Below, piece by piece: positions 27,053 through 36,095 of a DNA stretch of 64,000 nucleotides; position 1 is the stretch's first letter, and each line of letters opens with the position of its first letter. Below the pieces are notes generated by a model. It made no database searches. It was not told the DNA's origin and saw only the letters and a program-made list of their open reading frames with translations. This DNA comes from Rhizobium sp. NZLR1 (GTDB lineage: Bacteria > Pseudomonadota > Alphaproteobacteria > Rhizobiales > Rhizobiaceae): NCBI RefSeq assembly GCF_017357385.1, contig NZ_CP071632.1, forward strand, positions 2,919,501 through 2,983,500, given 5' to 3'. The translations under genes and the position numbers were made by a program.

Positions 27053-27275
27053 CAACAGACCCCGTCGTGTCAAGCGGACGCTTGCATAGAACAGAGACGC
27101 GCAACGTTCACGTCGGAGCGGCTGTGGGCAAGCAAGCCCACAAGCAGACGGCCCTGGCTGCCGATTCTGGCGGGCTGCGGCGCGGAAACCCCTGATAGCA
27201 ACCGGTTCCCGGCACCTGCACGGAACAAAATGCCCACTTCGGCATTCTTCTTTCACCGAAAGAGGAGAAAGTACC

Positions 27276-27587
27276 ATGACGTACGACCCCAATAATGCCA
27301 ACGACCCGAACCGCCCGCTGAACCCAAATCTGGATCTGCGCACCACGCCTAGCCCGCGCACCAATAATACGTGGGTTGTCTGGGTCGCTGCATTGGCCGT
27401 TATCGCTGTCGCTGCATTCGCCTATTCGCAGTGGAGCACCCCCGGCACATCCCCTGATACAACAGCCTCCACGACGCAATCCGAGCCGGCGCCGGCCAAG
27501 CCGATCGCTCCGACTGACAACCCTGCAACGCCTGCACCGGCACCAGCACCGGCACCGGCTACGCCGGCGGCGCCTGCCCAGCAGTAA
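27276..27587 (+). CDS. Small single-TM protein with Pro/Ala-rich tail
   Basis: 103 aa. Cytoplasmic Asn/Pro-rich N-terminus, one TM helix (NTWVVWVAALAVIAVAAFAY), then a periplasmic Thr/Pro/Ala linker with PAPAPAPA repeats. The start has a strong GAGGAGAAAGTACC. No known domain; probably an envelope protein. Followed by a hairpin. Confidence 0.72.
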   Translation: MTYDPNNANDPNRPLNPNLDLRTTPSPRTNNTWVVWVAALAVIAVAAFAYSQWSTPGTSPDTTASTTQSEPAPAKPIAPTDNPATPAPAPAPAPATPAAPAQQ

Positions 27588-27600
27588 CAGTTGCTCACTC

Positions 27601-27631
27601 GAAAGAAGTCGGCAAAGCGCCGGCTTCTTTC
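27601..27631 (+). terminator. Hairpin terminator after small TM-protein gene
   Basis: GAAAGAAG and CTTCTTTC arms with an inner CGGC/GCCG stem. The U-run is weak but position fits. Confidence 0.6.
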
Positions 27632-27839
27632 TGCCGTGGGCTCTTGAACATTGTGAAACAAACCCTATTTGAGGGATAATAAATTTGTCTCTGACGGCTG
27701 ACCACGGATGTACTGGCAGCCGTTATCGAGACAGATCGAGGAAGGGTCGGTGCGAGTTTCGCCCGGCCTTTTTTCTTGAGCGGGTTACCGAAGAATGCAT
27801 GCCGGTGATGACGCTGAAATCAGCGATTGAAATCGGAAA

Positions 27840-28142
27840 TTATTTCGGGATTCTGTTATAGAAGGACTGGGGATCGTACACGCACTGGTAGTCGAGAAGG
27901 CAAATTTTGCCGTTGCCATCCCTTAACCTCGCCGTTTCGTACTTGTCGCCCAGATTGCACCTGGCCGGTGGATAACGAAAGCTGCGGCCACCCAAGCCCA
28001 TGCGCACGAAAACGGCTTTGTCTTTGCGGATGATCTGGGAAAGCTCATCGCAACTATGATCCTTGGCATTGACTTCCACCGCCTCGACGGCGAGGGCTGC
28101 GGACGGAAACAACAGCGCAACGGCCAGCACAACGCTTTTCAT
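27840..28142 (-). CDS. Small secreted four-cysteine protein (tandem paralogue A)
   Basis: 100 aa from MKSVVLAVALLFPSAALA. The mature part has four Cys: HSCDEL, PPARCNLGD, KICLLDYQC. It shares layout and most motifs (VFVR-G-GGRSFRYPPA-C) with the next gene, 60 bp upstream on the same strand. Function unknown; probably periplasmic with two disulfides. Confidence 0.75.
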   Translation of the reverse strand: MKSVVLAVALLFPSAALAVEAVEVNAKDHSCDELSQIIRKDKAVFVRMGLGGRSFRYPPARCNLGDKYETARLRDGNGKICLLDYQCVYDPQSFYNRIPK

Positions 28143-28202
28143 GAAAACTCCTGAATATGCAGATATGAAGTTGAGGCATCGCACCGATTCATGCCTCAAA
28201 AG

Positions 28203-28499
28203 CTAAGGGAAGTTATAGGGCGACGCGGGATCGAAGACACAGACATAGTCGAGAATGCACTGCTTCCCACCCGCATCGCGAAAACTCGTCGTCGCGCGCT
28301 TGTCGCCCATGCTGCATTGCGCTGGCGGATAGCGGAAGCTGCGGCCACCGAAGCCGACGCGGACAAAGACCTTTTTATTCTGACGGATAATCTGCGCAAG
28401 CTCGCTGCAGCTATGCTCGCTTGCCTTGACCTCCTTCGCCCCAGCGGCAAAGGCCGGCAACGGCAGCAACAACGCAATGGCTAGAATGACGCTTCTCAT
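28203..28499 (-). CDS. Small secreted four-cysteine protein (tandem paralogue B)
   Basis: 98 aa, MRSVILAIALLLPLPAFAAG signal peptide, mature region with HSCSEL, PPAQCSMGD, KQCILDYVC. The ATG at 28499 follows GGGAGGGGTTC. Clear duplicate of the downstream gene. Confidence 0.78.
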   Translation of the reverse strand: MRSVILAIALLLPLPAFAAGAKEVKASEHSCSELAQIIRQNKKVFVRVGFGGRSFRYPPAQCSMGDKRATTSFRDAGGKQCILDYVCVFDPASPYNFP

Positions 28500-28653
28500 G
28501 AACCCCTCCCACTTATGAGAGAGCAAATAGGGCGCTGGGATCGACGCTGCCAGACCTGCGGACAGCCCGACCATGCCGCCCAGTCCGGAACAGTCTCCGG
28601 CAGGCCGGAAAACCCGGCCTGAATTCAAATAATTCAATATTATCAAGAGATTT

Positions 28654-28729
<76 letters not shown>

Positions 28730-28950
28730 GTTCGCGCTTGGTTGCGCGGTGTGACGGGGCGTATAAACAGGATCGGCAGGCTTGTCCAGCACATCGGCGA
28801 ATTTTCTTTGGTTAATCGCGAAGATTTTTCGGCATCGCTGCAATGCAGCGCGCAACCCCGACCATCGGAACCGATTTTCGGCAAGGATTATGCGCAGATT
28901 CAAAGCGATAAGGCGTTCTTAGCTATCGGACGCGCGGCGCTCTGGTGAAA

Positions 28951-29862
28951 TCAAAGGTCGAGCGTGCCGCTGGCCAGTCGCACCGCCTGGCCGCCGATCC
29001 GCGCATTGGAAATCGCCCCGCCGTCGACATCGATATGCAGGTGGATGAAGGATGGCCGACCCATCTCGACGCCCTGCTCGATCATGATCGGGTGATGCCC
29101 GTCCGTCAGCCGGTCGAAATGGTGGATGGCACCGGAGAGTGCTGCCGCCGCCGAGCCGGTGGCCGGGTCTTCGACGATCCCCATGCCGCTTGCGAACATG
29201 CGCGCATGGAACTTCGCCACGTGGTTGACGCCGCCGCGGCAATACACATAGGCCGAGGCAAGCGCACCGTCGACGAAGGGCACGATCTTTTCCCAGAGCT
29301 GCGGATCGAATTCCACCCGCTGCGCGGCTCCGACATCGTGCACCGGGATGAGCAGGAAGGGAACGCCGGCGCTCCAGACCGAGGGCACGTGATTTTCGAA
29401 GCCGATCTCGGTCACCTTCAGCGACAGCGCATCGGCCATGCCGAGTTTGTCGAGCGGCATGATGGCCGGCTGCGATTTACGCGGCAGGTCGAATTCCGCA
29501 AAACTCGCCTCGCCCTCCCTAAGCCGCACGGCGCAGCGCACCGGCCCGACATTTTCCTCAAGCACCGTAACGAGATCGAGCGTCGCAGCGCCATGCGCCC
29601 GCTCGGCCAGCGCCACCGCCGTACCGACCGTCGGATGGCCCGCAAACGGCAGTTCGCGCCCGGGCGTGAATATCCTGAGCTTCGCCGCATAGGCGGGATT
29701 GCTCGAAGGCTGCACGAACACCGTTTCGGAGAGATTGATCTCCCGGGTGATCGCCTGCATCGCCTCGTCGCTGAGATCGTCGCCGTCGAAGATCACCGCC
29801 AGCGGGTTGCCCGCAAGCTTTCGATCGGTGAACACGTCATAGACGCTGTAGCTTCGCGCCAC
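28951..29862 (-). CDS. PhzF-family isomerase/epimerase
   Basis: 303 aa. PhzF signatures: VYDVFTDRKLAGNPLAVIFDG, REINLSETVFVQP (catalytic Glu), ELPFAGHPTVGTA and EDPATGSAAAAL. Diaminopimelate-epimerase fold, two lobes. Start is GTG at 29862 with AAGGAGG six bases upstream; the overlapping ATG just before it is out of frame. No phenazine genes nearby, so it is a stand-alone member of unknown substrate. Confidence 0.92.
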   Translation of the reverse strand: MARSYSVYDVFTDRKLAGNPLAVIFDGDDLSDEAMQAITREINLSETVFVQPSSNPAYAAKLRIFTPGRELPFAGHPTVGTAVALAERAHGAATLDLVTVLEENVGPVRCAVRLREGEASFAEFDLPRKSQPAIMPLDKLGMADALSLKVTEIGFENHVPSVWSAGVPFLLIPVHDVGAAQRVEFDPQLWEKIVPFVDGALASAYVYCRGGVNHVAKFHARMFASGMGIVEDPATGSAAAALSGAIHHFDRLTDGHHPIMIEQGVEMGRPSFIHLHIDVDGGAISNARIGGQAVRLASGTLDL

Positions 29863-29929
29863 ATCGGCCTCCTTGAATCGGTCATCGCGCCGCCAACCTG
29901 CCCGACCAAACGGCCGAGTGCAAGGCGCT

Positions 29930-30090
29930 AAGTCCGCATGGGTGCAAGGAGCAAAAGCTGCGGCCTGTCCTTCGAGGCTCCGGTCTTTGGCCTGGGTGCC
30001 TCAGGATGCGGGGCGTTGGAGGATGCCGCGACCTCTCTCCGACCTCATCTGAGGTGCCCCGCAGTGGCCTCGAAGGACGAGGTCGGCCTC
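29930..30090. repeat. Rhizobial palindromic intergenic repeat
   Basis: Contains CCTTCGAGGCTCCGG and CCTCATCTGAGGTGCCCC modules shared with 8.3, 48.6 and 51.0 kb. Between convergent-to-tandem genes; no coding signal. Confidence 0.7.
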
Positions 30091-30097
30091 CCGCCTC

Positions 30098-30868
30098 TTA
30101 TGCGCCCGCCTTGCCGAAATACCAGCTAATCACCGGTAGCATCGAGATGTTATAAGGATGCGCCGAGGGGTCCGCCGAGCGGATGGCCACCGCACCGGCG
30201 ATCTCCTTGTCCTCGGCGACCAGCATGTGGGCTTCGATCCGCTTCACCATCTCGTCCGCCGTCATGTCGAAGCGGAAGAGCCGCATGAGCGTTACCGTGC
30301 GTCTGGAATAGCTGGCGTAGAGCCCCGGCCCGGCCGCCGCGTCGGCGAGGTCCAGGCCTGTCTCTTCGTGGACTTCGCGGCGCATATTGGCCTCGATGTC
30401 GCAACGCCCGTCGACGATGTCCTCCTGTTCCAGCGAGCCGGCGGCGAAATAGACCTGGCCGGGATTGGCGGTGTGGGCGCCCATGCGGATCGCCACCAGC
30501 GCGCCGTCGGCGCTTTCGAGCACCGGATAGGCAAAGATATGCAGGCCGCCCTGACGCTGCGGCTGCCGGCGCCACCACATGAAAGCGGAAAAGGGAGTAA
30601 CGTAGCCCTCGCCCGCAATCCCGTCTTCACTGAACGACAGCCGCTGCTGGAACACCAAGCGCCCATCGAACAGCGCCGGGTTGGCGGCCGTTTCCTTGGC
30701 CCAGTTTTCGCGGATCGCTGCCTCCTCGGCGAGGACGAAGGGATGGCTGCCGGGCAGGACGCGCAGATTAACGCCGGCGATCGGGAAAACCGTCGCCTCC
30801 GGCGGCCAGCCGGCGAAATCATCGGAAAGGTCGCTCGTCGGAAATTTCATGTTCAAATTCGTTTTCAT
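30098..30868 (-). CDS. Nudix hydrolase
   Basis: 256 aa. Nudix box GSLEQEDIVDG...REVHEETGLD matches G-x5-E-x7-REUxEExGU. N-terminal ~110 residues are a separate lead domain. The ATG at 30868 lies just after the stop of the upstream nuclease gene (30877), so the two form an operon. Substrate (nucleoside diphosphate derivative) undetermined. Confidence 0.88.
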   Translation of the reverse strand: MKTNLNMKFPTSDLSDDFAGWPPEATVFPIAGVNLRVLPGSHPFVLAEEAAIRENWAKETAANPALFDGRLVFQQRLSFSEDGIAGEGYVTPFSAFMWWRRQPQRQGGLHIFAYPVLESADGALVAIRMGAHTANPGQVYFAAGSLEQEDIVDGRCDIEANMRREVHEETGLDLADAAAGPGLYASYSRRTVTLMRLFRFDMTADEMVKRIEAHMLVAEDKEIAGAVAIRSADPSAHPYNISMLPVISWYFGKAGA

Positions 30869-30876
30869 GTTCGCTT

Positions 30877-31986
30877 TCAGGGGAGATCCAGTGTCATGAC
30901 AACGGGGCAATGATCGGACGCTTTCGGCCTGTCCCAGCCGGTGCGCGGGTAACGTTCCACCTCCTGCCCCGGCGGGAAGATGGTGCGGTAGGGTTGGCCG
31001 CTGCGGACAATTTCCGGCAGGCGGCCGGCATTGTGGGCGGCGAGATCAGGTGAAAGCCAGAGATAATCGAGCTGGCAGAGCCACTGCTCCTGCGGCCCGC
31101 GCGCGTGATAGAGCGTCCAACGGTCGAGGGGCTCGCGGCGGCGCACGACGTTTTCGGCAAAGCCGTCATGGCTGAAAACGTCGAGTGCGCTCTCGGCCTC
31201 ATCGTGGTGCTCGAAACGATAGCCGGCCCCGCGGCGGCCGATGACATCGACGCGCTCCTGATAATCGTTCATGTCGCCGCAGATGGCGAAGCTCCTCGCG
31301 CCGGCTTGATCCGCACCGAAGCGATCCTCGATGATGCGCCGCACAGCGCGCGCCTCGGCGCGGCGGATCGGCATCGTCGATTGCCGCCCGTCCAGCCCGT
31401 CGCGCGGATTGCCCATCGACTTGAAATGCACGACATAGAGCGAGAACGGCCGACCACCGATCAGAAGATCGAGTTCCAGGCAGTCGCGTTTGAAGATTTT
31501 GTCGTCGACGCGGTTGGTAAGCGCCAGCTCCTCGTCGAAGAGATCGAGATCGCGATAGGTCGTCATCGCATGGCTTCTTATACCCCTGAGCTCGATCTTC
31601 TGGCCGTCGCGCGTTTCCTCGCGCATCAGCACGGCGACATCGATGCCGCGGCTGTCATTACCCTCCACCAGATATTTCTGCCGGTAGCCGTTTCCGACCA
31701 TGCGGAAGAGATAACCATATTCGAAGGCTTGAAGGGCGGCCATATTATCGATTTCCTGCAGGCAGAGGATATCGGCATCCGCATCGGCGATCGCCAACGC
31801 CGTCATCTGCCTGGTGTCGTCGGTGGCGGCGATCACCCGCGCCTGCTCAAGCTGCTGATAGACACCCTCGCTCGACACCTCGAAAAGCTTGATGACGCGG
31901 TCCTGGCGTAGCTGGTTGCGAAAGCCGGTGAAATCGAAACGGGTCAGGAGATTTTCGACATTGAAGGTGGCGAGGCGAAGCGACAT
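30877..31986 (-). CDS. Endonuclease/exonuclease/phosphatase-family protein
   Basis: 369 aa. EEP motifs: ATFNVENLL (Asn), LCLQEIDN (catalytic Glu), VVHFKSMGNP, ICGDMNDY (DxN), and KASDHCPVVM (terminal S-D-H). Could be a DNA repair nuclease, phosphodiesterase or sphingomyelinase-like enzyme; no signal peptide, so cytoplasmic. Co-transcribed with the Nudix gene. Confidence 0.9.
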   Translation of the reverse strand: MSLRLATFNVENLLTRFDFTGFRNQLRQDRVIKLFEVSSEGVYQQLEQARVIAATDDTRQMTALAIADADADILCLQEIDNMAALQAFEYGYLFRMVGNGYRQKYLVEGNDSRGIDVAVLMREETRDGQKIELRGIRSHAMTTYRDLDLFDEELALTNRVDDKIFKRDCLELDLLIGGRPFSLYVVHFKSMGNPRDGLDGRQSTMPIRRAEARAVRRIIEDRFGADQAGARSFAICGDMNDYQERVDVIGRRGAGYRFEHHDEAESALDVFSHDGFAENVVRRREPLDRWTLYHARGPQEQWLCQLDYLWLSPDLAAHNAGRLPEIVRSGQPYRTIFPPGQEVERYPRTGWDRPKASDHCPVVMTLDLP

Positions 31987-32080
31987 GGCAGGAGTCCGGT
32001 TGCGAGCAGTACCTTAACCGGCAATCGCCGCAGGAAAAGGTGGCGCGGCCAAGAAAGTTGCGGACAAATGCCCTCTGCGC

Positions 32081-32347
32081 CTAGATATGGCTGGGCGGGC
32101 TTGAGGTGGCGGAGTCGTGAGGTTGGCTCGGCGCGCTATTGGAACTGCTCGATGAGCTCCCGTTGCTCGAACTGCCATGTAATTCACTTGGCTTAAACGT
32201 TCGGGTTTTCCATTCGCCATCCCGTTTCTGCGGCTGTAAAGATGGGCATCCCTGAAGCACGCTCGCGGCACTCAAAAGAACCGCCGAAAGCACGAAAACG
32301 GATCGAATACGCCTTACTTGAACTGGAATGCGAGTATGGTCCCTCAA
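32081..32347 (-). CDS. Putative small lipoprotein
   Basis: 88 aa from a TTG start. A hydrophobic stretch (SVFVLSAVLLSAASVLQGC) ends in a possible lipobox LQGC, and the rest is Ser/Asn-rich and disordered. No ATG in frame and no clear SD, so the call is weak. Confidence 0.35.
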   Translation of the reverse strand: MRDHTRIPVQVRRIRSVFVLSAVLLSAASVLQGCPSLQPQKRDGEWKTRTFKPSELHGSSSNGSSSSSSNSAPSQPHDSATSSPPSHI

Positions 32348-32415
32348 TAAACTGATTATCGCGGGGGTTTTGCTTAGTCCATTGCGTTCGTAATAACTTA
32401 GCCGTTTGCTTTACA

Positions 32416-33072
32416 TCATGGATGGCTAGATCGAATTCGGAAGAGATATTCAATTTTTTGGCGATTCGTAAGAAGATAACCGCGATTTTCAATCTTATAT
32501 TGCCGATCTTCAACTGGCTCACCGTAAAAGTCGAGACTTCCTCCATCAAGCCGCCACCCGGCGCGGATGACGACGCGCACCGCTTCACCGGGCAAGAGAG
32601 CCACGCGGCTGAAAGCGCGCAGCGTCTGGCCGTTGCCGAGCGTGAGTTTGACGGCATAGCGCTCGCCTTCGAACAGCACGGTTTCGACAACTGCCGGAGC
32701 CCCCTCGCCGCCGATGATCACATCCTCCGGCCGCACCAGGATATCGGCGCCATCGGTATTGGCCGCCTGCAGTGCATCCTGCAGCTCGTCCCACTCCAGA
32801 TGGCGTTCGCTTCCCATGACCGGCAGCGTAAGGACGGCCCCTCGCCCGATCAGCCCTCCGACAACATGCCCCTCCGGCCGTGCGTAGATCTCGGCCGGCG
32901 GCGCCACCTGCAGCAGGCGGCCTTCGGACATCACGGCGACGTCGGTTGCCAGCGCCATCGCCTCGCTCTGGTCGTGGGTGACGTAGATCATTGTCGCGCC
33001 GGAGCGCTGGTGAAACTCGCGAAAAGTCTCCTCCATCTCCTGTTTCAGATGCTGGTCGAGATTGGCGAAGAG
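32416..33072 (-). pseudogene. Truncated ABC transporter ATPase (C-terminal half only)
   Basis: The frame begins at LFANLDQHLKQEMEETF, i.e. just after Walker B of an MsmK/UgpC-type sugar ABC ATPase (normally DEPLxNLD), and continues with the H-loop YVTHDQSEAMALATDVAVM and a TOBE-like regulatory domain (DILVRPEDVIIGG). Walker A, Q-loop and signature are missing; upstream sequence is unrelated. It cannot hydrolyse ATP. A deletion joint lies near 33072-33090, and no permease or binding-protein genes remain beside it. Confidence 0.8.
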
Positions 33073-33210
33073 ACCGTTTGATGATCCTCGCTTGGAATTA
33101 ATTGAAAGCGTAAGCTAACGCGAGCGCTTCACGCAGGCGTGAACGCCCGGCCATTGCCATCGAGCCGCTTTGCGGTACGTCAATCATTTTTCGATGAAGG
33201 AGGAGTTTCA

Positions 33211-34269
33211 ATGGAATATCGTTCGCTCGGCCGTTCCGGCCTGAAGATCTCCACATTGACCATGGGCACAATGACCTTCGGCGGCGTCGGATGGGCGAAG
33301 ACCGTCGGTGACCTCGGCGTCTCGGAGGCGCGCAAGATGATCGATATGTGCATCGATGCCGGCATCAACCTGATCGACACCGCCAATGCTTATTCCAATG
33401 GTGAATGCGAAAACATCATCGGCGATGTGCTCTCCGGCAAACGGCCGCAAGGCGTGCTGCTGGCCACCAAGGCCCGTTTCGGCATGGGTGACGGCCCGAA
33501 CGATCAGGGCCTGTCGCGCTACCACCTGATCAGGGAATGCGAAGCGAGCCTCAAACGCCTGAAGACCGATGTCATCGACCTCTACCAGGTGCATGAATGG
33601 GACGGCCAGACGCCGCTCGAAGAGACGATGGAAGCCCTCGACACCCTGATCAAGCAGGGCAAGGTGCGTTACGTCGGCTGCTCGAACTATTCCGGCTGGC
33701 ACATCATGAAGGCGCTTGGCATTGCCAACGAGCACCGCTACCAGCGCTTCGTCAGCCAGCAGATCCATTATACGCTGGAAGCCCGCGACGCCGAATACGA
33801 GTTGCTGCCGATCGCAATCGACCAGGGCCTCGGCGTGCTGGTCTGGAGCCCGCTTGCCGGCGGCCTGCTTTCCGGCAAGCATCGCCGCAACCAGGCTGCT
33901 CCCGAAGGCACGCGCCAGTTCGCCGGCTGGACCGAACCGCCGATCCGCGACGAAAACCGCCTCTGGAATATTGTCGAGACGCTGGTCGCGATCGGCGAGG
34001 AACGTGGCGTCTCAGCCGCCCAGGTGGCGCTCGCATGGCTGATCGGCCGCAAGGCAGTGACCTCGGTCATCATCGGCGGCCGCACCGACGCCCAGTTCCG
34101 CGACAACATCGCCGCCGCCGAACTGACGCTCACGGGCGAGGAGCGCAAGCGCCTCGACGCCGTCAGCCTGCCGCCGGTGATCTATCCCTATTGGCATCAG
34201 CTGAACACGGTCAGCGACAGGCTCGGTGAAGCCGATCTCGAGCTTTTCGGCCCGCATCTTCAGCGATAG
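33211..34269 (+). CDS. Aldo/keto reductase
   Basis: 352 aa AKR TIM barrel. Tetrad visible: Asp and Tyr in IDTANAYSNGECE, Lys in LLATKARFG, His in DLYQVHEWD. NADPH-binding C-terminal segment SVIIGGRTDAQFRDNIAA. The ATG at 33211 follows GGAGGAGTTTCA. Substrate unknown; resembles bacterial YajO/IolS-like AKRs. Confidence 0.93.
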   Translation: MEYRSLGRSGLKISTLTMGTMTFGGVGWAKTVGDLGVSEARKMIDMCIDAGINLIDTANAYSNGECENIIGDVLSGKRPQGVLLATKARFGMGDGPNDQGLSRYHLIRECEASLKRLKTDVIDLYQVHEWDGQTPLEETMEALDTLIKQGKVRYVGCSNYSGWHIMKALGIANEHRYQRFVSQQIHYTLEARDAEYELLPIAIDQGLGVLVWSPLAGGLLSGKHRRNQAAPEGTRQFAGWTEPPIRDENRLWNIVETLVAIGEERGVSAAQVALAWLIGRKAVTSVIIGGRTDAQFRDNIAAAELTLTGEERKRLDAVSLPPVIYPYWHQLNTVSDRLGEADLELFGPHLQR

Positions 34270-34364
34270 GCGATCATGACGGCGCCGTGGTCGACCGCGT
34301 CGGCTACGGCAAGAGCGAAACGGCGAACGAAGGCTGGACGACGATCTTCTGATTGGCGCTGGCT

Positions 34365-34560
34365 GGCTGCTCCCCCTTCTCCCCACCGGGGAGAAGGGGG
34401 CCCGAAGGGTCGGATGAGGGGGCCACACGGCGGGCCTTTGCTTGCCTTCGCTTGCGCTCGGCGCATTCGCGGCGTTCGCCGCTCACCCCCTCATCTGCCT
34501 GCCGGCATCTTCTCCCCAGCTCGCGCGCACGCCACGCCCACCCTCGCCGCAACCTGCAGC
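34365..34560. repeat. Intergenic repeat with CTCCCC..GGGGAG hairpin
   Basis: Begins CTTCTCCCCACCGGGGAGAAG and ends with CCCCTCATCTGCCTGCCGGCATCTTCTCCCC; a widespread rhizobial element. Between the convergent AKR and aminotransferase genes, abutting the latter's stop; no gene inside. Confidence 0.7.
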
Positions 34561-34562
34561 GA

Positions 34563-35783
34563 TCAGCCGCCGATCTCGGCCGCAATCAGCGCGCCCAGGC
34601 GACCGATGCCGTCCTCGATCATCTGCTCGTTGGCGCACGAGAAGCTGACGCGGAAGGTGTTGGCGCCCGAACCATCGGCGAAGAAGGCCTTGCCGGGCAC
34701 GAAGGCGACCTTGGCGGTTTCGAGCGATTTCGCCAACAGCTTGGCGCCGTCCATGCCTTCCTGCAGTGTGATCCAGATGAACATGCCGCCTTCCGGCTTC
34801 GTCCAGCTGGTGCCCTTGGGCATATATTTCTCGAGCGCCGCCAGCATGCAGTCGCGGCGACGGCTGTAGGTGGCCTTGATCTTGGCGACCTGGGCATCGA
34901 AGCCGCGCTCGGCGACATCGGCAATTGCCATCTGGTTGATCGTCGAAGAATGCAGGTCGGCCGCCTGCTTCATCAGCACCAGCTTGCGGATGACGGGGGC
35001 ATTTGCGACGACGAAGCCGACGCGAAGGCCGGGCGCCAGCGTCTTCGAGAAGCTGCCGCAATAGATCGTGCGCGTATCGTTGATATGCCCCTTCTCGGCG
35101 ATCTCCAGCGCCAGGATCGGCGGGATCGGGTCGCCGTCGTAACGCAACGACTGATAGGCGGCGTCTTCGATGACGGCGATCTCAAGTTCTTCGGCCAGCG
35201 CCAAAACCTTCCGGCGGCCATCGAGATCGACCGTTTCGCCGGTCGGGTTGGAGAAGTCGGCGGAGAGATAGGCGAACTTCACCTTCCCGCCGGCTGCCGC
35301 TGCGGCCGCGCGGTAGGAGTCCGGCGTTCGGTTGCCGTTCGGCGTTAGCTGGTCGTAGGCCGGCTCATAGGCGTTGAAGGCCTGCAGCGCGCCAAGATAG
35401 GTCGGCCATGTCACCAGCGCGGTATCGTTCGGCGACAGGAACAACTTGCCGAGATAATCGAGGCCCTGCTGCGAGCCGGAGACGATGAAGACATTGTCGA
35501 GTTCGCAGGGAATGCCGAGATCGGCCATCTGCCGGACCAGCCATTCGCGCAGCGGCTTGTAACCCTCGCTGACCGAATATTGCAGCGCCGAATTGACGGC
35601 AGCGCCATCGAAGATGTCGGCATAGGCCTGCTTAAATTCCTGATCGGGAAACAGCGCCGGATCCGGAATGCCGCCAGCAAAGGAAATGATATCGGGCCGG
35701 TCGAGAAGCTTCAGGAGCTCGCGGATCTCGGATGCGCGCATGCGCGACGAGCGCGACGCAAACATGGTGTCCCAGTTCAGCAT
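34563..35783 (-). CDS. PLP-dependent aminotransferase (class I/II, 2-aminoadipate-type)
   Basis: 406 aa fold-type I. Starts with the ASEIRELLKLLDRPDIISFAGG-like segment typical of LysN/ARO8-like enzymes, has GSQQGLDYLGKLF, the SADFSNPTG Asn-Pro, and the PLP lysine in CGSFSKTLAPGLRVGF. It transfers amino groups between an amino acid (aromatic or aminoadipate-like) and 2-oxoglutarate. No DNA-binding domain, so not MocR. Confidence 0.92.
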   Translation of the reverse strand: MLNWDTMFASRSSRMRASEIRELLKLLDRPDIISFAGGIPDPALFPDQEFKQAYADIFDGAAVNSALQYSVSEGYKPLREWLVRQMADLGIPCELDNVFIVSGSQQGLDYLGKLFLSPNDTALVTWPTYLGALQAFNAYEPAYDQLTPNGNRTPDSYRAAAAAAGGKVKFAYLSADFSNPTGETVDLDGRRKVLALAEELEIAVIEDAAYQSLRYDGDPIPPILALEIAEKGHINDTRTIYCGSFSKTLAPGLRVGFVVANAPVIRKLVLMKQAADLHSSTINQMAIADVAERGFDAQVAKIKATYSRRRDCMLAALEKYMPKGTSWTKPEGGMFIWITLQEGMDGAKLLAKSLETAKVAFVPGKAFFADGSGANTFRVSFSCANEQMIEDGIGRLGALIAAEIGG

Positions 35784-36095
35784 GGGGTTTCCTCGTATTT
35801 TCTATTCCCTGCAGCAGACCATGCCGGGGAATTTATGTCAACAATACTGACCTATTTTCTTGTCATGGTGACATGTTGGAATCTTATATTTAAAAGCCTT
35901 TGATGTTCGGGATTTCACTTGATGTAGCCGCCATCCGACGTCGAAGGCATCGGTTGCGAATTTGCTGCTCGACGTCAGCCACATCAAACGGTTATTCCTC
36001 TGATCAAAGTCGAAACTGGCTGATTCAGACCCTTTCAAGACCTACTCGGCGGCGGTAGTGTCGCCACTATTCAATTTACTATCAAGGTGCCAGAA

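Noticed and set aside
34304..34585. Frames around 34.3-34.6 kb
   Set aside because: They lie in an intergenic repeat hairpin (CTCCCC..GGGGAG) and are not protein-like.
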